The notes beneath the pieces are model-generated. The model saw only the letters and a list, made by a program, of their open reading frames with translations. It had not been told where the DNA came from and did not search any database. 64,000 bases of DNA from Mactra quadrangularis. Lineage: Eukaryota; Mollusca; Bivalvia; Venerida; Mactridae. Made by a program: the position numbers and the translations under genes. The stretch lies in NCBI GenBank assembly GCA_025267735.1, contig CM046307.1, forward strand, positions 38,431,231-38,495,230. The letters are read 5' to 3'. The first letter of the stretch is position 1; every line of letters begins with the position of its first letter. Below are positions 12,501-22,105 of the stretch, piece by piece.

Positions 12501-15500
12501 AAGGGATATTTTACTGTGTATAAGGGGCTGAAATCTTGATAGTCAGGATTTTGAAATTTTGAACTTTCACCCATGCTAATGTCTGAGTTAGGAGTCACCC
12601 AGCTAGCTCATTTGGTAGCATGCAAGTCTACTGATCAAGTGGTTGTGGGTTTCGATTCCGGAGCAAGGCATACTTTAGTTGAGCTTGGTCATGAAATTAT
12701 TTCTACGGCCATTCTCCCTCCTACCAATGATTTTTGATTATGTAGGGCAGTTGTCAGTCACTGACAAAAGTACGTGCTTAGTAGTTGGTTAACTGCTTAA
12801 TCCAGAGATTTAGCATTTCCAGGAGGAGTGAGTAGGTTGACTGACTGCTGTTAAATGACCTATACAATGTGTTCTACGGCGTTAAACCCAACAAAAACAA
12901 ACAAACAAAAAATGTCTGACTGAACATACCACATGACCAAATGCTAACAATCCAAGTGAAACAATGGCTTCTACTAAAATGAAAAAGCATGGTAATTGTT
13001 TTTTATTGAAACTATCAATATTTCATCGTTCCAGTGCAAATGTCAGAGTTTAAAACCATTTTTTTTTTTCGTAATAGTTATGAAACACACACAGTTGTAC
13101 AAAGAAAATTAAAAGCTTACTACAAAATGTTAGATCTTTATCAACAGCTTGGTAGATTTCACTAACATTGGATCCAACCTTGACTTTCTTAGTGTTGTAG
13201 CGTCAAGTATTCTACTATTAGTTCATTGTTTGCATGCTTTTGTTAGTTTGAATGTTTTAGAAAACTGAATGACTGAGGTAAAGATATAGTTTTTAGTACA
13301 CAATATATTTCCTTGTAGAACTGTCTATGTTTCATGGAATATGATGAAGTAAATGTAATAACAGCTCTTTCTGATTGGAATATTTCTGTCAATGCATTGC
13401 TTTCTTGAATTTGATTTATTTTCGTCACATAGATCCTTTGTATATTTTTGTTGATTTTTTAACATGTTTGATGGCCAGGCTTGTATAGGTTTTTACTGTA
13501 CATTAAGCAAACTGTTGTATATATATATATATATATAATATCAGTAATAATCATTAGACAAGCTAGTACTTTAGATTCATGCATTTGATCATAATCATAA
13601 TTACTAATACTAGCAATTTTGAATGTGCGTTGTTGGTTTTTTTATTTCGAAAATGTAAATAAATGTATGTGTACTACTGTGTACACATTAGCTTGGCACT
13701 AAGAATTAACTGATTTATTTCTGTGTATTCACAGGAATCAGACGTCTAGTGCCTGCCATATATTGTGATATACAGTTCTACACATACATGTGACGATAGA
13801 CAGGATAACACTGCATGACTTGTGTTGTGATACATTTTATATTAATATTTTTTATTTATCATGGCTGTCAAAGTTGAACAAAATAATTGAAACAAATAGC
13901 ATTAATTCTTAAAGACAGCAGTATCCATCCTCCTTGACAGCCAATGGATGTCAAGTATTTGCTGCTTATAGCACAATGAATTTCATTCAGCTGTTAGTGA
14001 TGCATACATTAACCTTACTGATTTAAATACTCACTACAGTAGTTCTGTACACACTATTGATAATCCAGTAATTAAATCAGTGGGGTTAATCAATGCGTCA
14101 CTGACAGTTGAATAAAGTTTTCCAATATCTGGTCATTTATTCTTATTATTTTGATTATATTTTTTAAGAGTGTATAAAATTGGTAACATTATCTTGTTTA
14201 TGAGCCTTAGGGTGCAATATTTTAGCTAATTGGATACATCTGTATTTGTTAAATGCTATTGCATAGGGAGATCTTTGACAAATGTACACAAAATATGTTA
14301 AATAACTGGTGCTACAGTTTTAAGCATTGAAAATATTTTGAACACAACTAACCAAAGCATTGTTGGTCAAAGGTTACTATTATTTTTTTCTTACTGTGAT
14401 TTCATCTGAATCTTATTTATAAATAGACTGTAATTTTGTCTCTAAAGAATCTCAATAATGTTATGTTTAACATTGAAGTAGATTATGGTTTTTATCTTTA
14501 CCCTGTGATAATTGTATTAATTGATTAATTATGTTCCTCAACATACCCTATTTATCCAAAACATTGATTTATTGTGTAGTAGATTATTTGTTGGTCCACT
14601 AAAAAATTCTTATATAATGACAGTCAAAAATTTGACTAAATATATACATGGTATTATTATGTATATATATGTAGTCATTTTTGTGTGTGCATGTTAAGTC
14701 AATTAAAAAATAAAGTTTAGTCAAATGGATGTTCAAATACCTGAAGACAAGACTATAATCATGATAAACCAAAATTTATGGCAGTGTCAAATATTTGTTT
14801 GTTGATTGATTTTACTTTTAGCCAGATTTTCCAACAGTCGGGCAGGCTTCCGGTGTCATTATTAATTGGATTAAAGTTTTTTCTTTACCATATATTTCTG
14901 CCATTTATTGTCAGATCTTTATGAAACTTCATACAATAATAACATACCATGCCATGAACAGAATAAGACAGTAACCACTACTCTACCTGCCTTTATTATG
15001 GGTTATTTCCCTTTGTAGTTTTTGCGATAAAAAATTTTAATCCAACTTTAATGTAGTTTCCACATTTCTTGTATTTTTTTATTTGGTCAAGTTTTCAAAT
15101 ACCTGTATGAGACTAATGATTGCTGCTGCTTTATAAGTCTTCATGTCTCATGTGTATAATAATGTGCATGTACATGTACAATCATAATTACACATTTTGT
15201 AAAAAAAAAAAAATTGCCCTATTTTTTTAAATGCATTTTTTGGCCCCACAAACTTATACAGCTTATATGTTTTACTAAGAATTGTGATATACATGTATAA
15301 TAATTGTTTTTATTTATTTTTTTATTGAGATGCACTTTATAATTATTTGATATGATTTTTATTGACTGTATTGATGCTGTTACTGTATTTGAAAGCTAAA
15401 CTTTTAATAGAAAAATTGAGAGTTTTATGTGAATGTGTCTTCAATGTTGATTGTCAGATTCTTATAACTTCCTTGCTATTGTTCTGTAATGTTGAAATGG

Positions 15501-18500
15501 CTACATACAGGCATAATCATTTGTGTCCGTCCATTCATTAAATCTGTTTTCCAAAACATTTTTTATTCAAACATAGTGTTTATAGATGCGTATGGTACAC
15601 TGTTTCATTGGAATGTGTACATGCAATACTTTTATTTGCTTAATCACAGTCTGTTTGAACTTTAATTTTATTTCCATTCTTATACATCTATAACATTGAA
15701 GATGTTCACATCAAAGTTTACATAAAAAATGTCATATCAAAGAACGAGGTCATTTTGAGTCTTATACATGTGTATTTATAACTGTGGTGTTTTTTTTGCT
15801 TTAACAATGCTTTCAATGAAAAACTACAATGTGTGTGATTGTTTTCCTTAGCAGGGCATTCATTTGTATTTTTGTATAATTAGTATTATTAGCTTGTTGT
15901 TTGTGCTAAAGAGAAAAGAATTATATCTTTATACATTTTGTTTTATTTTGTATAATCTAAGTCATATCTCCATTTGCCTATATAAATTATATACATATAT
16001 ATTTTTTGTTAAACTCAGTCCATATTTATGACTTTTGTCATTTGTTTATTTTATTTAGATTTTGTACTTTTGAACTGTTTTTATACAATTTGTTTTTTGT
16101 AATGTGTCTGTTCTTAGACAATTTGTTGTCTTAACCTTGGATCACTAAACTCTATGTATGGATACTTCATGGGCCAAAGATTAACAACTTGGGTGTATAA
16201 CGCTCTGCCTTTTAGAGCTTTTGTTACTGTTAATTATTGTGAAAAATAAATAAATATAATTATCAAAATGAAGGGGTTTATATCTTTTTTAAACATTTTA
16301 TGAGTTACTGTAAATCTTTGAGATAGAGAATTTAAGCATTAGACAAGATTTGTGTACTTGTCATTGACAGCTTGTGACATGATGGAAGCATAAATCATTT
16401 TTAAGCCGGATTTTTCAACGTTTTTTTGTGGGCCGGAGATTGGGCGGGTGGGCTTTCGGGTGTACAGTGTCGTTAACAATTGCATTAAAGTTTTTCTTTT
16501 CCATATATTTCTGCCATTTATTGTCTTTATGAAACTTCATACAATGATATCATACCATGTGATGAACAGAATTAGAAAGTAACCACAACTCTACCTGCCT
16601 TTATTATGGATTATTTCCTTTGTAATTTTTGCATCAAAGTTTTTTAGATCCGGCTTTAATTTGGTTTCCACATTACATTTTTTGTTAAGAGGAAGAAAAT
16701 GGTCATGAATAGTAGATAAATTGTCGGTGAAAGAGAAATGATGAAAGAAGACCAGTCTATGGAATTAGGATATGAAAGTGGGTGTCCAAACAGATGATTA
16801 GAAGAGCAAGCACTATATCTCATTTGAAGAATTTTAGTTGCCCAAACAAAAAAGTGGTTGTCCCAGGCAACCTGACACCTACTAATTTTGTATACTGGGG
16901 GGCTTATGTCCAATTCCACACAGTCTCAAAATTAGATTTTTTTTTCAGTTAAATAATTCAAGACTACTTTAATAGGTTAAGGTTTGCATGGCTGATCCTG
17001 AATTGCAGGATATTAATGATCTGAGATAGATTCTATTGATATTTTGCTGTGGGGGGATTTTGTTCACAACAAATATCTTTAAGGGGAGCATTATGTGAAA
17101 AAAACAAACGGAATCTCCAATTTTTATGGTATCATGTACGTGATGTTTTAACACTTCTTACATTACAGGTCAACTGGTGGGGGTTCTACATGTATGGAAG
17201 TACTCAAGTTTGAAAAACAACAACTTGATAAACAGGTAATAAAACTATACAAAACACTGTTTAAGCCATAGACAGTTACATGTAATTGTATTGTTGGCAT
17301 CCTGGCTAGCCCCCTTCAAAAGCCCCCACTTACTATAACTTTTAGTTCAATTCCTGGCTGTTTTCAATATCCTTTGATAAAAAAATCTGGATTTGATAAA
17401 GATTATCCCATGGATACATGATTAGGTGAGTTGGTCACCATTCATAATACTGACAAACTACATGAAATCGGACAAAAAATAAAAATCAATATGAAATACA
17501 ACTGAAGTAACTTGATGAATGCAAGACATTTATATGAAAATTGTTTGTTTGGCATTAGCTTAACGACAATCTCCGTAAACAGATATCCTGTAGAGCTTTG
17601 TCTTACAGGATCCCTAAGGTTCCCATGGAGGGTCACGTGGGGATAACCTTTATGATGACCAATCGATACATAGCTTTCATCTAGACGAAACACTATTAAT
17701 AGCATTTTGATTTCGAAAGTCTATTTTTTAGACCAAGGTTTGCGAGCTAACATAACGGGTATTATTCACAGTCTGCGATTGGAAGGCTCATTTCAAATTG
17801 CGTGAGGTAGACGATGAAAACAAGTAACTAAATATAACGATTTCGTCATGAATATTGTAATGAAAAAAGGTCCCCTGAATCTGACCCTCATAAGAAAACG
17901 GCCAGATCTAAATAAGCGTGTAGGCAAGCGGAAAATTTTAGATCTGGTTTTGATCAGATTGGCTTAACGATGGCCGTTGATATGGTTGAAAACAGTATCA
18001 AGATGTTTTCTAGTCAAATGATGCTGAAACTAGACTCATTGCAGACATTTCAGCTGGTGCCAACTATAATTTCACACATGTATGAAAACTACACACAGAA
18101 TTCACCCTCGCAAGTCAAAGTCATAATTTTATATATTTTAGATATCAAGTTTACGTGATAGTTTAAGTAATACGCAGCTAGCAGCACTGACTGGTAAAAG
18201 TAAATTAATTCAACAAAAAATAGAAGTACAATCTGCATCCTTGAAATCTGGTGGTGTTGAGGCTTGGAAAGGTTTGTCTTCTATAATACTTGTTTGTTGT
18301 TACATTTATCTCCGCTTAGAATAGAAGTAGTGGTCCAGTGGTAGGCTAAGCCCTTATGGATTGAGAGGTCCCGGATTCGAACCCAACTAGAGACATTGCT
18401 TATTCCCCTCATGGATTGAGAGGTCCCAGATTCGAACCCCACAAGGAACACTGCTTATTCCCCTTATGGATTGAGAGGTCCCAGATTCGAACCCCACAAG

Positions 18501-20951
18501 GAACACTGCTTATTCCCCTTATGGATTGAGAGGTTCTAGATTTGAACCCCACAAGGAACACTGCTTATTCCCCTTATGGATTGAGATGTCCCAGATTCGA
18601 ACCCCACAAGGAACACTGCTTATTCTCCTTATGGATTGAGAGGACCCGGATTCGAACCCCACTTGGGACACTGCTAATTCTCCTTATAGATTGAGAGGTT
18701 CTAGATTCAAACCCCACTAGGGACACTGCTAATTCTCCTTATGGATTGAGAGGACCCGGATTCGAACCCCACTTGGGACACTGCTAATTCTCCTTATGGA
18801 TTGAGAGGACCCGGATTCGAACCCCACTTGGGACACTGCTACTTCTCCTTATGGATTGAGAGGTTCTAGATTCGAACCCCACTTGATACACTGCTAATTC
18901 TCCTTATGGATTGAGAGGACCCGGATTCGAACCCCACTAGGGACTCTGCTAATTCTCCTTATGGATTGAGAGGTTCTAGTTTCGAACCCCACTAGGGACA
19001 CTGCTAATTCTCCTTATGGATTGAGAGGTTCTAGATTCGAACCCCACTAGGGACACTGCTAATTCTCCTTATGGATTGAGAGGTTCTAGATTCGAACCCC
19101 ACTAGGGACACTGCTAATTCTCCTTATGGATTGAGAGGTTCTAGATTCGAACCCCACTTGATACACTGCTAATTCTCCTTATGGATTGAGAGGTTCTAGA
19201 TTCGAACCCCACAAGGAACACTGCTTATTCCCCTTACCTACAGTTGTTCTACTCCTCTCATGTAGTAATGGGTACTGTGATGGATCATCTGTCTGAAGGT
19301 AATTTCAATGATCAGAAGTTATCATACATAATTGTAGTCGGCTGATTATGTATCATATACATATTATGGAAGCAGACTTTAAACCACATTTTAACTTTCT
19401 AACTTCTAAGAGCATTATCTTTGTTTCTTTATATTATCTAATCTAATTATTATTAATATTGATAACAACAATCTTTGTTGTCAAGATTTAAGTATTTTGG
19501 GTAAACCAAATTTAAATATGACCTGCACAGATATAATAATATTAGTAAGGATTTCATTTAATGAGGCTACACAGTTGGATAAATCCAATCTTCCATGTAG
19601 ACCTTGAAGGCACTCATTTAATTTCCAATAAACCTTATTTTAAACATGTTTTAAACTAAATCTCCTAATTTTCCTTATTTTAAAAAAACTTTTTTATCTT
19701 TGTGGTGTTTTAATCTATCCACAGGTTAGACCTACCCTTTACCCCCAATTTCTAGCCAGATTTTTCAACAACAAAAATGGGTTTTTAGTTGAGCAAAACC
19801 CTGGCAGGCGGGCGTTCGTTGTCGTTTACAATTGCGTTCCGTTCATTTGATCCTAGCTCCTCTTTATAAGATGTGGACTAGCTTTATTAATGTATGATAT
19901 ATTTTGTTTATTACAGAGTATGTTAAAGTTGTTGATAATGATATTATAGCATATACAAATGAGGGTAAACAATTTGCTCAACATGGTGATATGCAGAAAG
20001 CTCAATTAATGTTGACTAAAAAGAAATTAGCTGAAAAAGAGGTAAATAAATGACTTTTAAATGGAAAAACTGTTGGCTGGATAAGAGTGTTTGCAAGTGT
20101 TGCATATGAAAGGTTCAGTACAAAAGTATAAAGCTGTATGTAGATACGCCTGTTTGGAATGGTTTTGGAACATTTTCAAACCAATTTGGAAAATTTTTGA
20201 TTCCTGACAAAAATTTGAGATAATCTTCATAATATTTGAAAAAATTATAATTTTCATTCATCAATATCCTTATATTAAATGACATTTAAAGAAGCAAACT
20301 GCATAATACACAATCAAACTGCAACTGTAGAGATTCTTTTCTTCTGGCATCTACAATTTGTGGGTTAAATTCCATAACCCAGGAGAAAACTTACATATTA
20401 ATATTTTCCAATTATTTTGACCAAACCCCAAAGTCTCTGTCAGAGTTGTAAGATGAAAACTGCTACTATGATTCTGGCATCACTCTAATAGATAAAACTT
20501 GTACCATCAAGGAAATCAAAGGGTGTGCTCGATTAGGCTGTCAGAACTGTGCCAGAATCAAATTCTGACTCTTCCTCAGAATCTGCCAAACAAGTGAAAT
20601 TGGATGTTGGAACTGAATCAATAGGCAATATCCATAGCAAATATACTCGCTTCTTACTTTATATTTAGCAAACAGTTAAATTGGAATGGGTAGAACGCTT
20701 CCAGATCACAGTTCCGAAGCACTTGATTGGAGTTCTCCCGGTTCTAACAATTGGAATTTCCAATCAAGCATGCCCAATATAAAATCATCAGATCATACCA
20801 TAGTTAGAATTTTAATTTTAATGAGATGCCTTATGAACTATTGAAACCATTTTGCTGTTCATATAAAAAAATGTACTGCAGTCTTATAATATACATGTAT
20901 GTGTTTTACTTTCAGGTTGCTGCTATCAGATCTAAAATTCCTAACATTTGA
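1259..20951 (+). CDS. CC2D1: CC2D1A/CC2D1B/Lgd orthologue, 3' half (partial gene, 15 exons)
   Basis: Coding exons: 1259-1401, 3519-3575, 4327-4458, 5487-5545, 6145-6261, 7622-7751, 8601-8652, 9439-9538, 10200-10290, 11190-11339, 12379-12401, 17169-17235, 18142-18271, 19917-20041, 20916-20951 (TGA). All introns are GT..AG and all phases close, giving about 469 residues. The start opens with the last DM14 repeat (EYKTAAINAKKNNDIALAKQYLR, then GFEPMIDASESGLPVDLTQ across exons 1-2), then a linker, a C2 domain (roughly residues 165-330, e.g. GFLKSDKLLGTVNVKLLPLE and GGKLEVKLRIRDPF), then a charged helical C-terminus ending in RSKIPNI. The order and motifs match human CC2D1A/B and fly Lgd, known as ESCRT-III (CHMP4/Shrub) binding proteins acting on endosomal sorting and Notch traffic. 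The first three DM14 repeats and the start codon lie upstream of the window. Invertebrates usually have one copy, so A versus B is not assigned. Introns carry many SINE and MITE copies. Identification is very sure; individual boundaries are sequence-read, without transcript support. Confidence 0.5.
1605..1960 (-). mobile_element. tRNA-derived SINE, copy 1
   Basis: On the minus strand the head reads GGCTAGAACAGTTGGTAGCA (box A) and GGTTTCGATTCCTGG (box B), followed by the family body (ATCATTGGTAGGAGGGAGAA complement, GTCAGTGACTGACAACTGCC) and the AACCCAACAAACAAA tail. The tail is tandemly duplicated at about 1608-1680. It lies in a CC2D1 intron, antisense to the gene. Confidence 0.5.
3665..3830 (+). 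repeat. Degenerate tRNA-like SINE remnant
   Basis: TGACTGGTAATCATTGGATA and GGTTTGAATCCTATCC resemble diverged box A and box B, followed by CTTGTTTCCTTGAGCTAGAA, similar to TTCCTTGAGCAAGAAGTTAA after the SINE at 47065. The remainder of intron 3576-4326 outside this and the tandem block at 4030-4326 holds nothing I recognise. Confidence 0.5.
4030..4326 (+). repeat. Degenerate ~80-bp tandem repeat running into a splice acceptor
   Basis: The marker TAATATTATACAT recurs at about 4037, 4124, 4204 and 4281 (spacings 87, 80 and 77), and ATGTACCTGAAG/ATGTACTTGAAG/ATGTACTTTTAG at 4082, 4161 and 4238. The last unit's equivalent, TATATACTTTCAG, is the acceptor of the CC2D1 exon at 4327. Confidence 0.5.
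5779..6034 (+). repeat. Family-A repeat, copy 2
   Basis: Same family as 436-722, plus strand, in the CC2D1 intron just upstream of exon 6145-6261. The 5' end has diverged; the 3' part from the GTCGTTAACAATTG core to TTACATTTCTTGT is well kept. Confidence 0.5.
6365..6624 (+). repeat. Family-C repeat, copy 1
   Basis: Begins TATACCCCCGCTTCGAAG, core TTTCCGTCGCAGTTTTCTCA, GCAACTATAACATGCAGC and GCTCATCTACTTCCTGTTTG, then GCGGGGGTATC, a GTGAGC-ATTA-GCTCAC hairpin and AGATTTACTTGTTA. ATACCCCCGC (6366-6375) and GCGGGGGTAT (6580-6589) are perfect inverted repeats. More GC-rich than its surroundings. Other copies: 6645-6912, 23227-23490 and 28024-28260 (minus). Confidence 0.5.
6645..6912 (+). repeat. 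Family-C repeat, copy 2
   Basis: Direct neighbour of copy 1, about 20 bp downstream in the same orientation and nearly identical in the core, so either a tandem duplication or repeated insertion. Terminal AGATTTACTTGTT kept. Confidence 0.5.
7340..7610 (-). mobile_element. tRNA-derived SINE, copy 2, abutting an exon
   Basis: Minus-strand SINE body with box B (complement of GGAATTGAATCC) at its right end but box A missing. The recognisable SINE ends at about 7606 and the CC2D1 exon starts at 7622, leaving roughly 15 nt (TTTCTTGTTTCAG) for the acceptor. Confidence 0.5.
7825..8139 (+). repeat. Family-D TIR element, copy 1
   Basis: 315 bp bounded by perfect 12-bp inverted repeats CAGTCCCATAAA (7825-7836) and TTTATGGGACTG (8128-8139). 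Clearly more GC-rich than the surroundings. A second copy is at 55915-56233. No transposase; a MITE of unknown superfamily. Confidence 0.5.
8153..8445 (-). mobile_element. tRNA-derived SINE, copy 3 (diverged)
   Basis: Same body as the other copies (AACACATTGT, TTTAGCTGTTAACTAG, GTCAGTGACTAATAATTG, ATCATTGGTAGGAG) with more changes. A GATTCCTGGGTGCAATTGG segment may be the decayed head. It begins within ~15 bp of the end of the family-D element at 7825-8139. Confidence 0.5.
11444..11803 (+). mobile_element. TTAA-flanked MITE, copy 1 (piggyBac-like)
   Basis: 360 bp with TIRs AGGTACTAATTCACAGATTT and its near-complement at the other end (AAATCTGTGAATGAGTACCT), flanked on both sides by TTAA (11440-11443 and 11804-11807). 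TTAA duplication is typical of piggyBac elements and Kolobok; no transposase inside. In the CC2D1 intron 11340-12378. Confidence 0.5.
12019..12330 (+). mobile_element. tRNA-derived SINE, copy 4 (full length)
   Basis: Head GGCTAGCTCAGTTGGTAGCA (box A), then CGCAAGTCTACTGATCGAGG and GGTTTGATTCCTGGG (box B). Body: CCTCCTACCAATGATTCTTA, GTAGTTGGTTAACAGCC, AGGAGTGAGTAGGTTGACAG. The tail is AACCCAACAAAAACAAACAA. This is the clearest copy and can serve as the family reference. It lies in the CC2D1 intron 11340-12378. Confidence 0.5.
12379..12401 (+). other. 23-nt microexon of CC2D1
   Basis: The segment lies between a TTTTATAG acceptor and a GTAAGG donor and encodes VQGGEKTG with the last codon split. 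The preceding exon ends in phase 0 and the next one (17169) begins with a single base completing a codon, so the frame closes only if these 23 nt are included. This makes it a required microexon rather than a chance pair of splice sites. It sits directly between two full-length SINE copies (12019-12330 and 12595-12910). Confidence 0.5.
12595..12910 (+). mobile_element. tRNA-derived SINE, copy 5 (full length)
   Basis: Head AGCTAGCTCATTTGGTAGCA, box B GGTTTCGATTCCGG, same body and tail as 12019-12330. The two full copies flank the CC2D1 microexon (12379-12401) in the same orientation, so recombination between them would delete it. Confidence 0.5.
13735..16260 (+). other. Possible alternative 3'-terminal exon of CC2D1
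   Basis: A good acceptor (pyrimidine tract ending TGTATTCACAG) at 13734 is in the right phase for the microexon at 12379-12401. Splicing there would add GNQTSSACHIL and stop at 13766-13768. The following 2.5 kb ends near AATAAA motifs at about 16245-16255. The product would keep DM14 and C2 but lose the C-terminal helical tail. A dispersed family-A repeat lies inside (14821-15073). This is a sequence-only suggestion; chance acceptor plus AATAAA is quite possible in such AT-rich DNA. Confidence 0.5.
14821..15073 (+). repeat. Family-A repeat, copy 3
   Basis: Begins GCCAGATTTTCCAACAG and ends CCACATTTCTTGT. It lies inside the CC2D1 intron 12402-17168, within the possible alternative terminal exon. 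Confidence 0.5.
16403..16686 (+). repeat. Family-A repeat, copy 4
   Basis: Begins AAGCCGGATTTTTCAACG and has ATCCGGCTTTAATTTGG near its end, so an 8-bp AGCCGGAT/ATCCGGCT inverted pair brackets most of the element. Lies in the same CC2D1 intron as copy 3. Confidence 0.5.
18354..19233 (+). repeat. 55-bp minisatellite, 16 copies, each with a Pol III B-box
   Basis: Sixteen head-to-tail units of 55 bp (TTATGGATTGAGAGGTCCCA, GATTCGAACCCCACAAGGAA, CACTGCTTATTCCCC). Every unit has GATTCGAACC, fitting the GWTTCRANNC B-box; its complement GGTTCGAATC is also near consensus. Just upstream (18333-18353) is a box-A-like TGGTCCAGTGGTAGG. Units fall into subtypes (GGTCCCAGA, GGTTCTAGA, GGACCCGGA; ACAAGGAACA or ACTAGGGACA), showing stepwise amplification. 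It lies in CC2D1 intron 18272-19916. Confidence 0.5.
19754..19840 (+). repeat. Family-A repeat, 5' fragment
   Basis: Only the first ~87 bp (AGCCAGATTTTTCAACAAC through GTCGTTTACAATTGCGTT) are present. It lies 77 bp before the CC2D1 exon at 19917. Confidence 0.5.
20521..20775 (+). mobile_element. Family-G TIR element, copy 1
   Basis: Ends GGGTGTGCTCGATTAGG and CCAATCAAGCATGCCC are imperfect inverted repeats. The interior (CAGAATCTGCCAAACAAGTG, GCAATATCCATAGCAAATAT) is shared in inverse orientation with 55269-55655. Lies in the last CC2D1 intron; no clear target-site duplication. Confidence 0.5.
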
Positions 20952-21410
20952 TGAACTACAAAATATCCTAGCCAAAGTTTTAGAAGACCAGGACCAATGT
21001 TGAACCTTTCAAGTGCTTGTAGCAACAATTAATGGAGGTTATATAATGAAACTTGGAGAGTGTGATATATCATACAAAAACCAAAATGTGCAATTATGTT
21101 CAAAATGTGTATCATTTACTTGTACTTCATGCCCAGTTCTGAAATACATGTATATATGTAAATCGTATGTATGACAATTCCAATGTGATATAGAATACAT
21201 GATTCATTACTGGTGGATTCTTTATCTCTGTCAGTCTATATAGGATGTACAGCTTATTCACAATTACCATTTCTGAATATATTGATAGCTTGTTCACAAT
21301 TACCATTTCTGAATACATTGATAGCTTGTTCACAATGACCATTTCTGAATACATTGATAGCTTGTTCACAATAACCTGAGAAAATGAATAAATCAACAGT
21401 TTCAATTGCA
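20952..21410 (+). other. CC2D1 3' UTR with AATAAA
   Basis: The sequence after the TGA at 20949-20951 contains a 36-bp tandem repeat (21251-21375) and the first AATAAA at 21387-21392. The transcript end is therefore put near 21410. Later AATAAA motifs (about 22395, 22976, 23510 and 24655) could give longer forms. Confidence 0.5.
21251..21375 (+). repeat. 36-bp tandem repeat, about 3.5 copies
   Basis: Units of AGCTTGTTCACAATTACCAT followed by TTCTGAATACATTGAT repeat at a 36-bp period with a few substitutions. The array lies in the predicted 3' UTR of CC2D1. Short length differences between individuals would be expected. Confidence 0.5.
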
Positions 21411-21572
21411 TTCACTAAACCAGTTAGTCACTAGTTTTGTTACTGAATGCTGTTAGTAATGTTGCCTTCTGTCAAGATGAACAAAACATAATCTGACAGA
21501 TTTATGACTGTTATGGAGGCAAACAGGTCATAATGTCTTAAAATTTCACACATCAGCTGATTCACAATTTTC

Positions 21573-21926
21573 TTAACGTTTCTTCATTAATATACTAAAT
21601 TTTTTTTTATGCAGGGATTCTATATAACAGGGATTTGTAACGAAGTGCTTTTTTGAATTTTCACGGTCGTCACTGTCTATAACTGGCTGAAGCAGACTGT
21701 ACAAACTATTCCAGAGTTTTGAAACTTGATTTATGTTTTTGTACATGTCTTCCATGCAACTTGTGAATATTTCTGAAGTTTTTGACAAAAAAATATTGCA
21801 ATTATGACCGAAAATATGACTTAAGGTGATGTAAAATGGGGCTAAAAATAACAGATCGGCGGGAAAATGCATTATTTTGTAAAACAGTCTGTGAGCGTAA
21901 TTTACCTCAAAATCATATAGAAACAC
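21573..21926 (-). other. 117-codon ORF overlapping the TIR element
   Basis: An open frame of 117 codons begins inside the element 21615-22105 and runs out past its left TIR. I recognise no domain. Residues such as FGHNCNIFLSKTSEIFTSCM look unlike AT-rich chance translation, but there is no homology I can name; a transposon remnant or chance ORF are both possible. Confidence 0.5.
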
Positions 21927-22105
21927 ATTTTTCTTAACATTTACATCAATTTAAATGGTACTGGTACAAAATTTCATGTGAGAATCTTTATATAAACTTG
22001 TTATACTTGTTTTCCGTATTGGCCGAAATAATAGCGACGACAATGAAATTTGATAAAAGTCTATTACATTTACTTATCGTTACAAATCCCTGTTATATAA
22101 AATCC
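21615..22105. mobile_element. 491-bp TIR element with an antisense ORF
   Basis: Left end GGATTCTATATAACAGGG plus ATTTGTAACGA is the inverted repeat of the right end TCGTTACAAATCCCTGTTAT plus ATAAAATCC (28-29 bp, few mismatches). A related solo end (GTTATATAAAATCCCTGTTG) is at 31010-31030. It lies downstream of CC2D1. Confidence 0.5.

Noticed and set aside
13518..13538. (AT)n tract as a regulatory site
   Set aside because: Ordinary microsatellite of about 10 repeats in an intron; no further signal.
18354..19233. CRISPR-like or tRNA-cluster reading of the 55-bp array
   Set aside because: Units are contiguous with no unique spacers, and only the T-arm/B-box part of a tRNA is present, so neither a CRISPR array nor tRNA genes.
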